Source: Pseudonocardiaceae bacterium (GTDB taxonomy: Bacteria > Actinomycetota > Actinomycetes > Mycobacteriales > Pseudonocardiaceae). From it: a DNA stretch of 64,000 nucleotides. This document shows positions 37,500-50,401 of the stretch, piece by piece. The position numbers were made by a program, and so were the translations under genes. The notes below the pieces were generated by a model. The model saw only the letters and a list, made by a program, of their open reading frames with translations, was not told the origin of the DNA and did not search any database. Each line of letters begins with the position of its first letter. Position 1 is the first letter of the stretch. The stretch is from positions 186,001-250,000 of the forward strand of contig WHSZ01000001.1 in NCBI GenBank assembly GCA_009379845.1, read 5' to 3'.

Positions 37500-37517
37500 A
37501 CCAAGCACTTGCTAGGT
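37500..37517. promoter_or_regulatory. KstR2 operator, fadE30/fadD3 divergent promoter
   Basis: ACCAAGCACTTGCTAGGT contains CAAGCACTTG, the known core of KstR2 sites. It ends 10 bases before the fadD3 GTG and overlaps its ribosome-site region, and lies 57 bases from the fadE30 start. Confidence 0.85.
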
Positions 37518-37527
37518 AGGAGGTGTC

Positions 37528-39093
37528 GTGAGCCCGCGGAACGACCCGAACACCATCCCGGCCGCGGTCCGCGAGGCGGCCGACCGCTTCGGCGAGGACG
37601 AGGCGCTGGTGGACGGCACGGTGCGGCTGAGCTACCGCGAGCTACTCGAGCAGGTGCGCCTCGTCGCCCGCGCGCTGCTCACCGAAGGAATCCAGCGCGG
37701 CGATCGGGTGGCGATCTACTCCCCCAACACGCACCACTGGATGCTGGCCGCACTGGGTGCCAGCTACGCGGGCGCCACGCTGGTGCCGATCAACACCCGG
37801 TTCACCGGGCCGGAGGCGCTCGACATCCTCACCCGCAGCCAGGCACGCGCGCTGGTGGTCGCCGGAGAGTTCCTCGGCACCGACCGGCTCACCGAGCTGC
37901 GCGCGGCAGGAACGGCGGAATCGCTGCGCACCGTGATCCGGGTACCGGTAGCCGGCCCGACGCCCGACGAAGACGGCGTGCTGCGCTGGGAAGAGCTGCC
38001 CGAGCTGGCAGCCGAAACGCCCGCGCGGCAGGCGGACGTGCGGGCGGAGGAGACCGGCAAGGACGACGCGTCCGACATCCTGTTCACCTCGGGAACGACC
38101 GGCCGCAGCAAGGGAGCGATCAGCGCGCATCGCCAGTCGCTCGGGGTGGCGGCCGCCTGGGCGGACTGCGGCCGGCTCACCGCCGAAGACCGCTATCTGG
38201 TGATCAACCCGTTCTTTCACAACTTCGGCTACAAAGCGGGAATCCTGGCCAGCCTGCTGCGCGGCACCACCGTCGTGCCGCAGGCGGTTTTCGACGTGGA
38301 CACCGCGATGCACGTGGTGGACGCGGAACGGATCACCGTGCTGCCGGGGCCGCCGACGATCTACCAGAGCATGCTCGATCATCCGGGACGCGCCGAGCTC
38401 GATCTCTCCAGCCTGCGGTTGGCCGTGACCGGCGCGGCGACCGTTCCGGTCGCACTTGTCGAGCGGATGCAGCGGGAACTGAGCTTCTCCTGCGTGCTCA
38501 CCGCATACGGGCTCACCGAGGCCGTGGTGGCCACCATGTGCCGTCCGGAGGACAGCGCGGAAACGGTGGCGCACACCTGCGGCCGCGCGGCGGCGGATTT
38601 CGAGGTGCGGATCGAGGAGGAGGGCGGCGAAATCCTGTTGCGTGGCCCCCATGTGATGCTCGGCTACCTGGATGATCCGGACGCCACGAAGCAGGCCATC
38701 GACGCGGACGGCTGGCTGCACACCGGCGATATCGGACGGCTGGACGAGCGCGGATACCTGACGATCACCGATCGGCTCAAGGACATGTACATCTGCGGCG
38801 GCTTCAACGTCTACCCCGCCGAGGTCGAGCAGACCCTCGCCAGGCTGAGCGGGGTCGCCGAATCGGCCGTGGTCGGCGTGCCGGACGACCGCCTCGGCGA
38901 GGTCGGCAAGGCCTACATCGTGCCAAGCCCGGGCGGCGCACCGTCCACATCGGAGGTCGTGACGTATTGCCGGGAGCGGCTGGCGAACTACAAGGTTCCG
39001 CGGCACGTGGAGGTCCGCGAGCAACTGCCCCGCAACCCGTCCGGCAAGGTCCTCAAACGCGTGCTGCGAGAGGAGTCCATCGGTGACAACTGA
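37528..39093 (+). CDS. fadD3: HIP-CoA synthetase FadD3
   Basis: 521 residues. AMP-binding motif FTSGTTGRSKGAI near residue 190, AYGLTEA, GWLHTGDIGRLDERGYLTITDRLKDMYICGGFNVYPAE and the C-terminal NPSGKVLKR lysine. Equivalent to Rv3561, which makes the CoA ester of HIP (3a-alpha-H-4-alpha(3'-propanoate)-7a-beta-methylhexahydro-1,5-indanedione), the effector of KstR2. TAGGAGG precedes the GTG start. Its stop overlaps the following hydratase gene by 11 bases. Confidence 0.92.
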   Translation: MSPRNDPNTIPAAVREAADRFGEDEALVDGTVRLSYRELLEQVRLVARALLTEGIQRGDRVAIYSPNTHHWMLAALGASYAGATLVPINTRFTGPEALDILTRSQARALVVAGEFLGTDRLTELRAAGTAESLRTVIRVPVAGPTPDEDGVLRWEELPELAAETPARQADVRAEETGKDDASDILFTSGTTGRSKGAISAHRQSLGVAAAWADCGRLTAEDRYLVINPFFHNFGYKAGILASLLRGTTVVPQAVFDVDTAMHVVDAERITVLPGPPTIYQSMLDHPGRAELDLSSLRLAVTGAATVPVALVERMQRELSFSCVLTAYGLTEAVVATMCRPEDSAETVAHTCGRAAADFEVRIEEEGGEILLRGPHVMLGYLDDPDATKQAIDADGWLHTGDIGRLDERGYLTITDRLKDMYICGGFNVYPAEVEQTLARLSGVAESAVVGVPDDRLGEVGKAYIVPSPGGAPSTSEVVTYCRERLANYKVPRHVEVREQLPRNPSGKVLKRVLREESIGDN

Positions 39094-39940
39094 CCCTTCG
39101 GTAGCCGACGAGGTCGTCAGCTACCAGCGGCGCGGCGCGGTCGGCGTGGTGACCATGAACCGGCCGGAGTACCGCAACGCGCAGAACTCCGCGATGACGT
39201 ACGCGCTGGACGCCGCGTTCGCCGCCGCTGTCGACGACGACGAGGTGCGGGTGATCGTGCTGGCAGGCGCGGGGAAGCATTTCTCGGCCGGGCACGACAT
39301 CGGCTCGCCAGGCAGGGACACCGAAGTCTCCTTCGACCGCAAGGCGGCACTCTGGTGGGACCACGTGGGCAAGCCGGGCGGGGATCAGCGCTATGCCAGG
39401 GAAATGGAGGTCTACCTCGGCATGTGCCGGCGGTGGCGGGAAATTCCCAAGCCCACCGTCGCCATGGTGCAGGGCGCCTGCGTGGCTGGCGGGCTGATGC
39501 TGGCTTGGGTGTGCGACCTGATCGTTGCCGCCGACGACGCCTTCTTCGCGGATCCGGTGGTACGGATGGGAATTCCCGGCGTGGAGTACTTCGCCCACCC
39601 GTGGGTGCTCGGCCCGAGGGCGGCCAAAGAGGTGCTGTTCACCGGGGATCGCTTCGACGCCAGCCGCGCCCGCGAGTGGGGCATGGTGAACCGGGTGGTG
39701 GCCCGCGGTGAGCTGGAATCCGAGACGTTCGCGCTGGCCGAGCGGGTCGCCGAGATGCCGCGATTCGGGCTGGCGCTGGCGAAACGCGCGGTCAACCAGT
39801 CCGAGGATCTGATGGGCATGCGGTCCGGAATGGACTCGGCGTTCGGGCTGCACCACTTCGCGCACGCGCACAATGCCGAGGTCGCGGAGGATCCGCTCGC
39901 CGGTATGAACGCCCGTTCGATGAAGTCGGCTGGAAGCTAG
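39083..39940 (+). CDS. Enoyl-CoA hydratase, EchA13-like
   Basis: 285 residues of the crotonase fold: MNRPEYRNAQN, GKHFSAGHDIGSPG, MVQGACVAGGLMLAWVCDLIVA and the TGDRFDASRAREWGMV segment. The residue pattern and length fit the EchA13-type hydratase of HIP degradation (inference from pathway logic). In M. tuberculosis the echA13 gene lies outside the KstR2 cluster; here it is locked between fadD3 and fadE31 by an 11-base overlap and a 4-base gap. Confidence 0.8.
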   Translation: MTTDPSVADEVVSYQRRGAVGVVTMNRPEYRNAQNSAMTYALDAAFAAAVDDDEVRVIVLAGAGKHFSAGHDIGSPGRDTEVSFDRKAALWWDHVGKPGGDQRYAREMEVYLGMCRRWREIPKPTVAMVQGACVAGGLMLAWVCDLIVAADDAFFADPVVRMGIPGVEYFAHPWVLGPRAAKEVLFTGDRFDASRAREWGMVNRVVARGELESETFALAERVAEMPRFGLALAKRAVNQSEDLMGMRSGMDSAFGLHHFAHAHNAEVAEDPLAGMNARSMKSAGS

Positions 39941-39944
39941 CGGC

Positions 39945-41084
39945 GTGGATCTGGAACTCGACGAACACGCCCGCGCGTTCCGTGACGAGGTGCGCGGCTG
40001 GCTTGCCGAGCACGTGCCGCGCCCGCCATTGCCGTCCATGGACACCGCAGAGGGATTCGCCGCGCACCGCGAATGGGAGCGCACGCTCGCCGCGGCCCGG
40101 CTGTCCGTCCTCGCCTGGCCACCCGAGTACGGCGGCCGGGACGCCTCGCTGCTGGACTGGGTGCTGTTCGAGGAGGAGTACTACGCGGCCGGTGCGCCCG
40201 GCAGGGTCAGCCAGAACGGGATCTTCCTGCTGGCACCGACGTTGTTCACGCACGGCACCGCCGAACAGCAGGAGCGGCTGCTGCCGCCGATGGCCCGCGC
40301 CGACGACGTCTGGGCGCAGGCCTGGTCCGAGCCGGAGGCCGGCAGCGATCTGGCCGCGATCCGCGCCACGGCGGTACGTACCGACGGCGGCTGGCTGCTG
40401 TCCGGGCAGAAGACCTGGAGCTCGCGCGCCGCGTTCGCGGATCGTGGTTTCGGGCTGTTCCGCACCGATCCGGACGCCGGGCGGCACCGCGGTTTGACGT
40501 ACTTCCTGTTCTCGCTGGGGGCGGACGGTGTCACGGTCCGCCCGATCCCGCAGCTGGATGGTGAACCGGGCTTCGCCGAGATCTTCCTTGACGAGGTTTT
40601 CGTGCCGGATCACGACGTGCTCGGCGAGGTGCACGACGGCTGGCGGGTGGCGATGAGCACCGCGAGCAACGAGCGCGGCCTTTCGCTGCGTAGCCCTGGG
40701 CGATTCCTGGCCGCCGCGCACCGGTTGCTGGAGCTGTGGCGGCAGCGCGGCGAGAAGGCGGATACCGCGACCAGGGACCGGGTGGTGGACGCTTGGATCG
40801 GCGCGCAGGCCTACCGGCTCTACACCTTCGGCACCGTCACGCGGCTCGCCGAGGGCGGCACGCTTGGTGCGGAATCCAGCGTGAACAAGCTCTTCTGGTC
40901 CGAATTGGACATCGAGCTGCACGAGACGGCACTCGACCTACTCGGTGCCGACGCGGAGCTGGCCGGCCCGTGGCAGGACGGCTACCTGTTCTCGCTTGCC
41001 GGGCCGATTTACGCGGGCACCAACGAGATCCAGCGCAACGTGGTGGCCGAACGGCTGCTCGGACTGCCGAAGGACAACCGATGA
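39945..41084 (+). CDS. fadE31: Acyl-CoA dehydrogenase FadE31
   Basis: 379 residues. WAQAWSEPEAGSDLAAIRATAVRT, KTWSSRAAFADRGFGLFRTD and the FAD-binding IYAGTNEIQRNVVAERLLGLP mark it as a complete acyl-CoA dehydrogenase subunit like Rv3562. The ATGA overlap with fadE32 suggests a heteromeric enzyme of FadE31 and FadE32 acting late in ring C/D breakdown. GTG start (MDLELDEHARAF). Confidence 0.87.
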   Translation: MDLELDEHARAFRDEVRGWLAEHVPRPPLPSMDTAEGFAAHREWERTLAAARLSVLAWPPEYGGRDASLLDWVLFEEEYYAAGAPGRVSQNGIFLLAPTLFTHGTAEQQERLLPPMARADDVWAQAWSEPEAGSDLAAIRATAVRTDGGWLLSGQKTWSSRAAFADRGFGLFRTDPDAGRHRGLTYFLFSLGADGVTVRPIPQLDGEPGFAEIFLDEVFVPDHDVLGEVHDGWRVAMSTASNERGLSLRSPGRFLAAAHRLLELWRQRGEKADTATRDRVVDAWIGAQAYRLYTFGTVTRLAEGGTLGAESSVNKLFWSELDIELHETALDLLGADAELAGPWQDGYLFSLAGPIYAGTNEIQRNVVAERLLGLPKDNR

Positions 41085-42070
41085 GGTTCGCGCTCACCCC
41101 GGAGCAGCGGCAGTTCGCCGCCAGCCTGGACGATCTGCTCGGCGCCGCGGACGTACCGGCCGCCGCCCGGTGCTGGGTGAGTGGCGAGCACGGACCGGTG
41201 CGCGACATCTGGCGGCGACTCGGCGAGCTCGGTGCCACCGCGCTCGCCGTTCCGGAACGCTACGACGGGCTCGACGCGCACCCGGTTGACCTGGTGGTGG
41301 CGTTCGAGGCGTTCGGCAGGCACGCGCTGCCCGGCCCGCTCGTCGAGTCCCTCGCGGTACTGCCGATCCTGCTCGACGAGCACTCGGCGGCAGCCCGGTG
41401 GCTTCCCGATCTGGCCGCTGGTAAGCGGATCGCGACGGTGGCGTTGCCGCCGCACGTGCCGTACGCGCTGGATGCCGGCGCCGCGGACGTGGTGTTCGAA
41501 CATCGGGACGGCAGCCTCCGGCTTGTCGAAGGGCCGGGTGAAGCACTGCGGTCCGTGGACCCGGCACGGTCGCCGCACCTGGTCGGTGCCGGCGCGTCAC
41601 TCGGCCAGGTGGATGCGGCACGGGCCTGGGAGTTCGGGGTGCTGACGTGCACGGCGCAGCTGCTGGGCGCCGGCCTGGCGATGCTGGAAACCACCCGCGA
41701 GTACGCGGCCGGCCGCCGGCAGTTCGGCCGGCCGATCGGTGCGTTTCAGGCGGTCAAGCACCAGCTCGCCGACGTGCTCGTGGGCCTGGAGCTGGCGAGA
41801 CCGTTGCTGTATGGCGCGGCGGTCGCGCTCGCGGACGGCGCCGGCACGGCCGGCAGGGACACCTCGGCTGCCAAGATCGCGACCGGGGTGGCTGCCCATC
41901 GCGCCGCCCGTGCCGCGCTTCAAGTGCACGGCGCGCTCGGCTACACCCAGGAGTACGACCTCAGCCTGTGGCTAACCAAGGTCCGCGCGCTGAAATCCGC
42001 CTGGGGCACCGATGCGGTGCATCGCGCGCGGGTGATGGACTACTTGGCGACCGAATCGATGAGCAGCTGA
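41081..42070 (+). CDS. fadE32: Acyl-CoA dehydrogenase-like subunit FadE32
   Basis: 329 residues, a shorter acyl-CoA dehydrogenase without the GGTNEIQR FAD element: ALTPEQRQFAASLDDLL start, AGRRQFGRPIGAFQAVKHQLADV, ALQVHGALGYTQEYDLSLWLTK. It fits Rv3563. Its 3' end overlaps the convergent kinase gene by 31 bases, so the two transcripts must be antisense at their ends. Confidence 0.87.
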   Translation: MRFALTPEQRQFAASLDDLLGAADVPAAARCWVSGEHGPVRDIWRRLGELGATALAVPERYDGLDAHPVDLVVAFEAFGRHALPGPLVESLAVLPILLDEHSAAARWLPDLAAGKRIATVALPPHVPYALDAGAADVVFEHRDGSLRLVEGPGEALRSVDPARSPHLVGAGASLGQVDAARAWEFGVLTCTAQLLGAGLAMLETTREYAAGRRQFGRPIGAFQAVKHQLADVLVGLELARPLLYGAAVALADGAGTAGRDTSAAKIATGVAAHRAARAALQVHGALGYTQEYDLSLWLTKVRALKSAWGTDAVHRARVMDYLATESMSS

Positions 42071-43584
42071 CCGTTCTGCCGGGTCACCCGCACCGTGCGG
42101 TGTTGGGTCTGCTGGCTACCGGAGTCGTTCAGGTAGATCACGTCGACCGGCACGTTCACCGAGCCGTCCGGGTTCTGCGTGACGTTCCTGGCATTCTGCG
42201 CCCACGTCTGGTCGTACCGACCCCAGTGCCGCTGGAACTGCGACTGACCACCGAATCCCTGCTGGGCGGCGGGAGACAGCTTGTTCCACGCCGCGGTGAG
42301 GTTGCCCTCGTTGCCGTAGTAATCGATCACCAGCTGCCCGGCGGCCCCATAGTCGTTGACCGGTCCACCTTCCGGGGCGGTGGTCTGCTTGCTCGGCCGT
42401 GTCGTGGACGGGGCTTGCTGGCTGGTGGACGGCGAGTTGCCACCCAGGGCGCCATCGTCGTCCGGGGGCGAGTTGAGCAGGAGCGCGGTGGCCGCGGCGC
42501 CGAGCAGCACGACAGCCGCGAGGGCGCCCAGAATGACCTTGCGGCGGCGTGACCAGGTCGGGCCACTCCCCGGCTCGGACCGTTTGGGCGGCTTGGGCGG
42601 CTTGGGCGGCTTGGGCGGCTTGGGCGGCTTGGGCGGTCGCTCGGGGGCGGCGGCCGGGGCGACCCTGGTGTCGTGGGCGGCCGGCTGCTGGGCCGTCGGC
42701 CGCTCCGCCTGGCGAGTCGGCGGCGGCGCCGACTGCACCGCGGTGACCAGCTGTGCCCCGTCCCCGACGGACGCGACCGTGGTCAGCTGGTGGCGTACCT
42801 GCTGAACGGTGGGGCGGCGTGCCGGGTCCCGTTGCAGCAGGCTGTTCAGCACCGGCGTCAGCGCGCCCGCGTACCGCACGGTCGGCTCATCCCCCATCGC
42901 CACCGCGTACAGCTGCGCGAGCGGGTTGTCCTTGAACCCGTACGGCGGCTCTCCCTCAACCGCGTGATACAGCGTGGAGCCCAGCGAGAACACGTCCGAG
43001 GCGTGGGTGTGATCCTGCCCCTGCGCGACCTCCGGGGCGAGGTAGGCCGGGGTGCCGGCCACCATCCCGGCGGTTTGCGTCAAGGTGCCGTCGTCGGCCG
43101 CGCGGGAGATCCCGAAGTCGGTGATCTTCACGTTGCCGGCGTAATCGATCAAGATGTTGGCCGGTTTGATGTCCCGGTGCACGATGCCGGCCGCATGCGC
43201 GGCGGCGAGCGCGGTGGCCACCTGACTGCCGATCTCAGCCACCTCGCGTGGTGGCAATGCGCCCCGCTCCGTCAGTACCCCGGCGAGGCTGCGGGACGGC
43301 AGGTATTCCATGACCATGCACGGCTCGCCGTGGTGTTCGACCACGTCGTACACCGCGATGGCGTTGTTGTGCTGCAGCCGCGCCGCGATCCGCGCTTCCC
43401 GCATCGCCCTGCGGCGTGCCTCGTCGGCCTGCGCTGGGGTTCGCCCCGGCTGAACGAGCAGCTGTTTGACGGCGACCACGCGGCCAAGTCGCTCGTCACG
43501 TGCCTGCCAGACGACGCCCATCGAACCGGTGCCGATGGTCTCCAGCAGGCGGTAACGCTCAGCGATCAGCTGACCTGTGTCGAT
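42040..43584 (-). CDS. Transmembrane Ser/Thr protein kinase (PknB type) with NTF2-like sensor region
   Basis: About 514 residues. Kinase domain first: Gly-rich loop IGTGSMGVVW, VAVK lysine, HRDIKPANIL catalytic loop, DFG, GTPAYLAPE; then a Pro-Lys linker, one membrane helix (KVILGALAAVVLLGAAATALLL) and an external domain of about 110 residues without PASTA repeats. No ATG, GTG or TTG precedes the Gly-rich loop in frame. Homologues usually begin V/M-DTGQLIA; here that position is ATC (43584) with GAGGAG 9 bases upstream, so ATC initiation is my best start; ATG at 43521 would delete the ATP loop. Nothing in the sequence shows what it phosphorylates. Confidence 0.8.
   Translation of the reverse strand: MDTGQLIAERYRLLETIGTGSMGVVWQARDERLGRVVAVKQLLVQPGRTPAQADEARRRAMREARIAARLQHNNAIAVYDVVEHHGEPCMVMEYLPSRSLAGVLTERGALPPREVAEIGSQVATALAAAHAAGIVHRDIKPANILIDYAGNVKITDFGISRAADDGTLTQTAGMVAGTPAYLAPEVAQGQDHTHASDVFSLGSTLYHAVEGEPPYGFKDNPLAQLYAVAMGDEPTVRYAGALTPVLNSLLQRDPARRPTVQQVRHQLTTVASVGDGAQLVTAVQSAPPPTRQAERPTAQQPAAHDTRVAPAAAPERPPKPPKPPKPPKPPKPPKRSEPGSGPTWSRRRKVILGALAAVVLLGAAATALLLNSPPDDDGALGGNSPSTSQQAPSTTRPSKQTTAPEGGPVNDYGAAGQLVIDYYGNEGNLTAAWNKLSPAAQQGFGGQSQFQRHWGRYDQTWAQNARNVTQNPDGSVNVPVDVIYLNDSGSQQTQHRTVRVTRQNGQLLIDSVAK
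42584..42637. repeat. Six tandem 9-base repeats in the kinase gene
   Basis: Unit TTGGGCGGC repeated six times, last copy with one change. It encodes the Pro-Pro-Lys repeats of the linker between the kinase domain and the membrane helix. Copy number could vary by slippage. Confidence 0.9.
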
Positions 43585-43669
43585 GACGGTCCACTCCTCG
43601 GGCGATTAACAACTTCCACGATTACCTGAACACGCGCGAACCCCGCCGACAACCTTAGCGCGCTGGATA

Positions 43670-43687
43670 ACCAAGCAATTGTTTGGT
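43670..43687. promoter_or_regulatory. KstR2-type operator of the acyl-CoA dehydrogenase at 43701
   Basis: ACCAAGCAATTGTTTGGT matches the sites at 30037 and 37500. It ends 13 bases before the GTG at 43701 and lies 86 bases from the divergent kinase start. Confidence 0.8.
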
Positions 43688-43700
43688 TAAATTATTGCCC

Positions 43701-44782
43701 GTGTGGAGCGACGAGCAGGAAGCCCTGCGACAGGCCGTGCGCACGCTGCTGTCCCGGGAATCCAGCCCCGCCGCCGTTCGTACCGCGGTCGAACTGCCAC
43801 GCGGATACGACGAAAAGGTCTTTTCCACGCTGTGCCGGCAAATCGGCGTTTCGGGGCTGGCCGTCCCGGAGGATTTCGGCGGTGCCGGTGGCAGCCTACT
43901 GGACGCCTGCCTGGTGCTCGAGGAGCTGGGTCGGGCCTTGACGCCGGCACCGGTGCTGGGTTCCGCCGTGCTTGCGGCTCAGGCGCTGCTGGCGAGCGAG
44001 GACGACACGGCGTGTCGCCGGCTGCTGCCGGGCATCGCGGAGGGCAGCTCCATCGCGACGCTGGCGCTGGCCGGTCCGGAGGGCCGCTGGGATCCGGACG
44101 CCCCGCCGTGCACCGCGACCGCGGACGGCGTGCTGCACGGCAACGCGCACTACGTGCTAGACGGCGACCACGCGGATATCGTGCTGGTCGCCGCGGATAC
44201 ACCCGACGGCGTCGGCCTGTTCGAACTCGACCTCGGCGACGGTGTGCGGCGTGCGCACACCCCCACGATGGATCTCACCCGCCGACTGGCCAGCATCGAG
44301 CTGACCGGCGCGCCCGGGTACCGGATCGGGTCTGGCGACGCGGCACCGGCGCTGCGCAGGGCGCGCGACCTTGCCTGCGTGGCGCTTAGCTTCGAGCAGG
44401 TGGGCGCGGCCGCCCGGTGCCTCGAGCTGACCGTAGAATACACCAAGAACCGGGTGCAGTTCGGCCGGCCGATCGGCGGGTTCCAAACGCTCAAGCACCG
44501 GATGGCGGACGCGTACGTGCTGGTGGAGACCGCCCGCTCGGCGGCGTGGGCGGCCGCGCAGGCGATCGCCGACGAACAGGCGCTCGCCGAGCGCGCCGCG
44601 ATCGCCAAGACGTACTGCTCGGAGGCGTTCCACCAGGTCGCAGCGGAGATGATCCAGCTGCACGGCGGTATCGCAATCACCTGGGAACACGACGCCCAGC
44701 TGTACTTCAAGCGGGCCCACGGCAGCGCTCAGTTGTTTGGCCAGCCTCGCGACTTCGTCGCTGAGCTGGCCTCGTGCGTCGC

Positions 44783-44786
<4 letters not shown>
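43701..44786 (+). CDS. Acyl-CoA dehydrogenase of the KstR2 regulon (FadE33-like)
   Basis: 361 residues. N-terminal helical domain (SDEQEALRQAVRTLL), GLAVPEDFGGAGGSLLDACLVLEELGRAL, KNRVQFGRPIGGFQTLKHRMADAYV and QLHGGIAITWEHDAQLYFKRAHG. It lacks a GGTNE-type C-terminus, so it may need a partner. Position and operator suggest the role of FadE33 in M. tuberculosis, though it is longer (361 against about 318). GTG at 43701 has no ribosome site; a TTG at 43683 falls inside the operator. Its TAA shares bases with the hsaB stop (CTAA). Confidence 0.78.
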
Positions 44787-48348
<3,562 letters not shown>

Positions 48349-48388
48349 CGGTTGCTCCCGTTCTCCTCGGTGCGGGGTTGGCTTGCCG

Positions 48389-48402
48389 TGAAACACGTTG
48401 CC
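48389..48402. promoter_or_regulatory. Secondary KstR-like site upstream of hsaA
   Basis: TGAAACACGTTGCC keeps AAC and GTT at the right spacing but not the last base. 41 bases before the hsaA ATG, 45 bases from the stronger site. Confidence 0.45.
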
Positions 48403-48433
48403 GCCTTCCCGGCTTTGCGCTCGCCGACAAGAC

Positions 48434-48447
48434 TAGAACACGTTCTC
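48434..48447. promoter_or_regulatory. KstR operator of hsaADCB
   Basis: TAGAACACGTTCTC, near-perfect palindrome; 86 bases upstream of hsaA and 19 bases downstream of the hsaF stop. Confidence 0.82.
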
Positions 48448-48465
48448 GTTTCTGTCGACAGCACG

Positions 48466-49473
48466 CTACCGCTCGCCGCGCAGTTCCAGCGCGATGTCGA
48501 TGAGCTGATCTTCCTGCCCGCCGACCAAGTTGCGCTCCCCAGCGCGAACCAGGATCCGCGCATCCGACACGCCATAGCGCTCCGCCTGTCGCCTGGCGTG
48601 CTTGAGGAAGCTGGAGTACACGCCCGCGTAGCCCATCACCAGCGCGGAACGATCCAGCAGGCATTCCTCCGGCATCGCGGGCCGCACCACGTCTTCGGCG
48701 GCATCTGCCATGGCGAAGAAGTCGATGCCGGTGCGGATACCGAGCTTGTCGCACACCCCGACGAAGGCCTCGACCGGCGTGTTGCCCGCGCCGGCGCCGA
48801 ACCGGCGGGCGCTACCGTCGATCTGCTCGGCGCCTGCCCGCACCGCGGCCACCGAGTTCGCCACCCCGAGCCCGAGATTCTCGTGGCCGTGGAAGCCCAC
48901 CTGAGCCTCCGAGCCGACCTCAGCCACCAGTGCGCCGATCCGGTCGGAAACCTGTTCCAGCACCAGCGCCCCGGCCGAGTCGACGACGTACACGCACTGG
49001 CAGCCGGCGTCCACCATGATCCTGGCCTGCTTGGCGAGCGTTTCAGGAGATTGCGAATAAGCCATCATCAGGAAGCCGACGGTCTCCAGTCCCCACTGTC
49101 TGGCCAGGCCGAAATGCTGCACGGAAACATCGGCTTCGGTGCAGTGCGTGGCGATCCGGCAGATCGACGCCCCGTTGTCCCGCGCCATGCGGATGTCGTC
49201 GGTGATCCCGACACCGGGCAGCATCAGGAACGCGATCTCGGCGCGGGTCGCGGTTCGCGCCGCGATCGTGATCAACTCCTGCTCGGGCGTGTGGCTGAAC
49301 CCGTAGTTGAACGACGATCCGCCGAGCCCGTCGCCGTGCGTCACCTCGATCACCGGCACACCGGCCGAATCCAGTGCGGCGACGATCGAGCGTACTTCCT
49401 CGGCGGTGAACTGGTGGCGCTTGTGGTGCGAGCCGTCCCGCAACGACGTGTCGGTGACGCGAATGTCGCGCAT
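48466..49473 (-). CDS. hsaF: 4-hydroxy-2-oxo acid aldolase HsaF
   Basis: 335 residues of the DRE-TIM HMGL-like fold: [15 protein letters not shown] at residues 8-22 gives the catalytic Arg and metal Asp, [15 protein letters not shown] the metal His pair. It splits 4-hydroxy-2-oxohexanoate into pyruvate and propanal, which is channelled to HsaG. Last gene of the hsaE-hsaG-hsaF run, 14 bases after hsaG. Confidence 0.92.
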   Translation of the reverse strand: MRDIRVTDTSLRDGSHHKRHQFTAEEVRSIVAALDSAGVPVIEVTHGDGLGGSSFNYGFSHTPEQELITIAARTATRAEIAFLMLPGVGITDDIRMARDNGASICRIATHCTEADVSVQHFGLARQWGLETVGFLMMAYSQSPETLAKQARIMVDAGCQCVYVVDSAGALVLEQVSDRIGALVAEVGSEAQVGFHGHENLGLGVANSVAAVRAGAEQIDGSARRFGAGAGNTPVEAFVGVCDKLGIRTGIDFFAMADAAEDVVRPAMPEECLLDRSALVMGYAGVYSSFLKHARRQAERYGVSDARILVRAGERNLVGGQEDQLIDIALELRGER

Positions 49474-49487
49474 AACGATCTCCTTGT

Positions 49488-50396
49488 TCAGACGGCGCTT
49501 GCCACCAGCGAGCGGACCAGGTCTTCGCCGACCTTGGCGGCCGCGGCGGTCATGATGTCGAGGTTTCCGGAGTATGACGGCAGAAAGTCCCCGGCGCCCG
49601 CCACCTCGATGAACACCGAGACCCGGGCGAACCCACCGGTCGCCGGGCTCGGATCGTCGAACTGCGGTTTGCTGAGCAACCGGTAGCCGGGCACGTAACC
49701 GGCCACATCGGCGGCCATTCCGGTGATCGACTCGGCGATGGCGGCGGTGTCGGCGTCCGGCGGGATCGCGCAGAAGATGCTGTCCCGCATGATCATGGGC
49801 GGCTCGGCCGGGTTCAGCACGATGATCGCCTTACCACGCTCTGCCCCGCCGATCACCTCGATCCCGCGCCCGGTGGTGCGGGTGAACTCGTCGATGTTCG
49901 CCCGCGTCCCCGGACCCGCGGAAAGCGAGGCGACCGACGCGACGATCTCCGCGTAGCTCACCGGGACGACCCTGGATACCGCGTGCACCATCGGGATCGT
50001 GGCCTGCCCGCCGCAGGTGATCAGATTGACGTTCGGCGCGTCCGCGTACTCCCCGAGGTTCACCGGTGGCACCACGTACGGCCCGACCGCGGCCGGCGTC
50101 AAGTCGATGGCGCGGATGCCGGCATCCGCGTAGCGCGGCGCGTTCGCCTGGTGCACGGACGCCGATGTCGCCTCGAATACCAGGTCCGGCAGCTCGTCGC
50201 GGGCCAGCAACCAGTCGATGCCCTCGGCGCTGGCCTCGACGCCAAGCGCGGCCGCCCGTCGCAACCCCTCGCTTTCCGCATCGATCCCGATCATCCAGCG
50301 GGGCTCGATCACCGGGGAACGCCTGAGTTTGTACAGCAGATCGGTGCCGATATTCCCGGAGCCCACGATCGCCGCGGTTGCTTTCCCGTTCACCAC
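49488..50396 (-). CDS. hsaG: Acylating propionaldehyde/acetaldehyde dehydrogenase HsaG
   Basis: 302 residues: [17 protein letters not shown] Rossmann motif, [15 protein letters not shown], and the catalytic Cys in [13 protein letters not shown]. Converts the aldehyde from HsaF to an acyl-CoA with NAD. Two successive GTG codons (50396, 50393) are possible starts after GAGGTGA. Confidence 0.92.
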   Translation of the reverse strand: MVNGKATAAIVGSGNIGTDLLYKLRRSPVIEPRWMIGIDAESEGLRRAAALGVEASAEGIDWLLARDELPDLVFEATSASVHQANAPRYADAGIRAIDLTPAAVGPYVVPPVNLGEYADAPNVNLITCGGQATIPMVHAVSRVVPVSYAEIVASVASLSAGPGTRANIDEFTRTTGRGIEVIGGAERGKAIIVLNPAEPPMIMRDSIFCAIPPDADTAAIAESITGMAADVAGYVPGYRLLSKPQFDDPSPATGGFARVSVFIEVAGAGDFLPSYSGNLDIMTAAAAKVGEDLVRSLVASAV

Positions 50397-50401
50397 TCAC
50401 C

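Noticed and set aside
37642-39024. A 460-codon frame antisense to fadD3
   Set aside because: Antisense shadow; no motifs.
42584-42637. Tandem repeat considered as a CRISPR or VNTR locus outside genes
   Set aside because: Units are 9 bases without spacers and in frame with the kinase linker (Pro-Pro-Lys).
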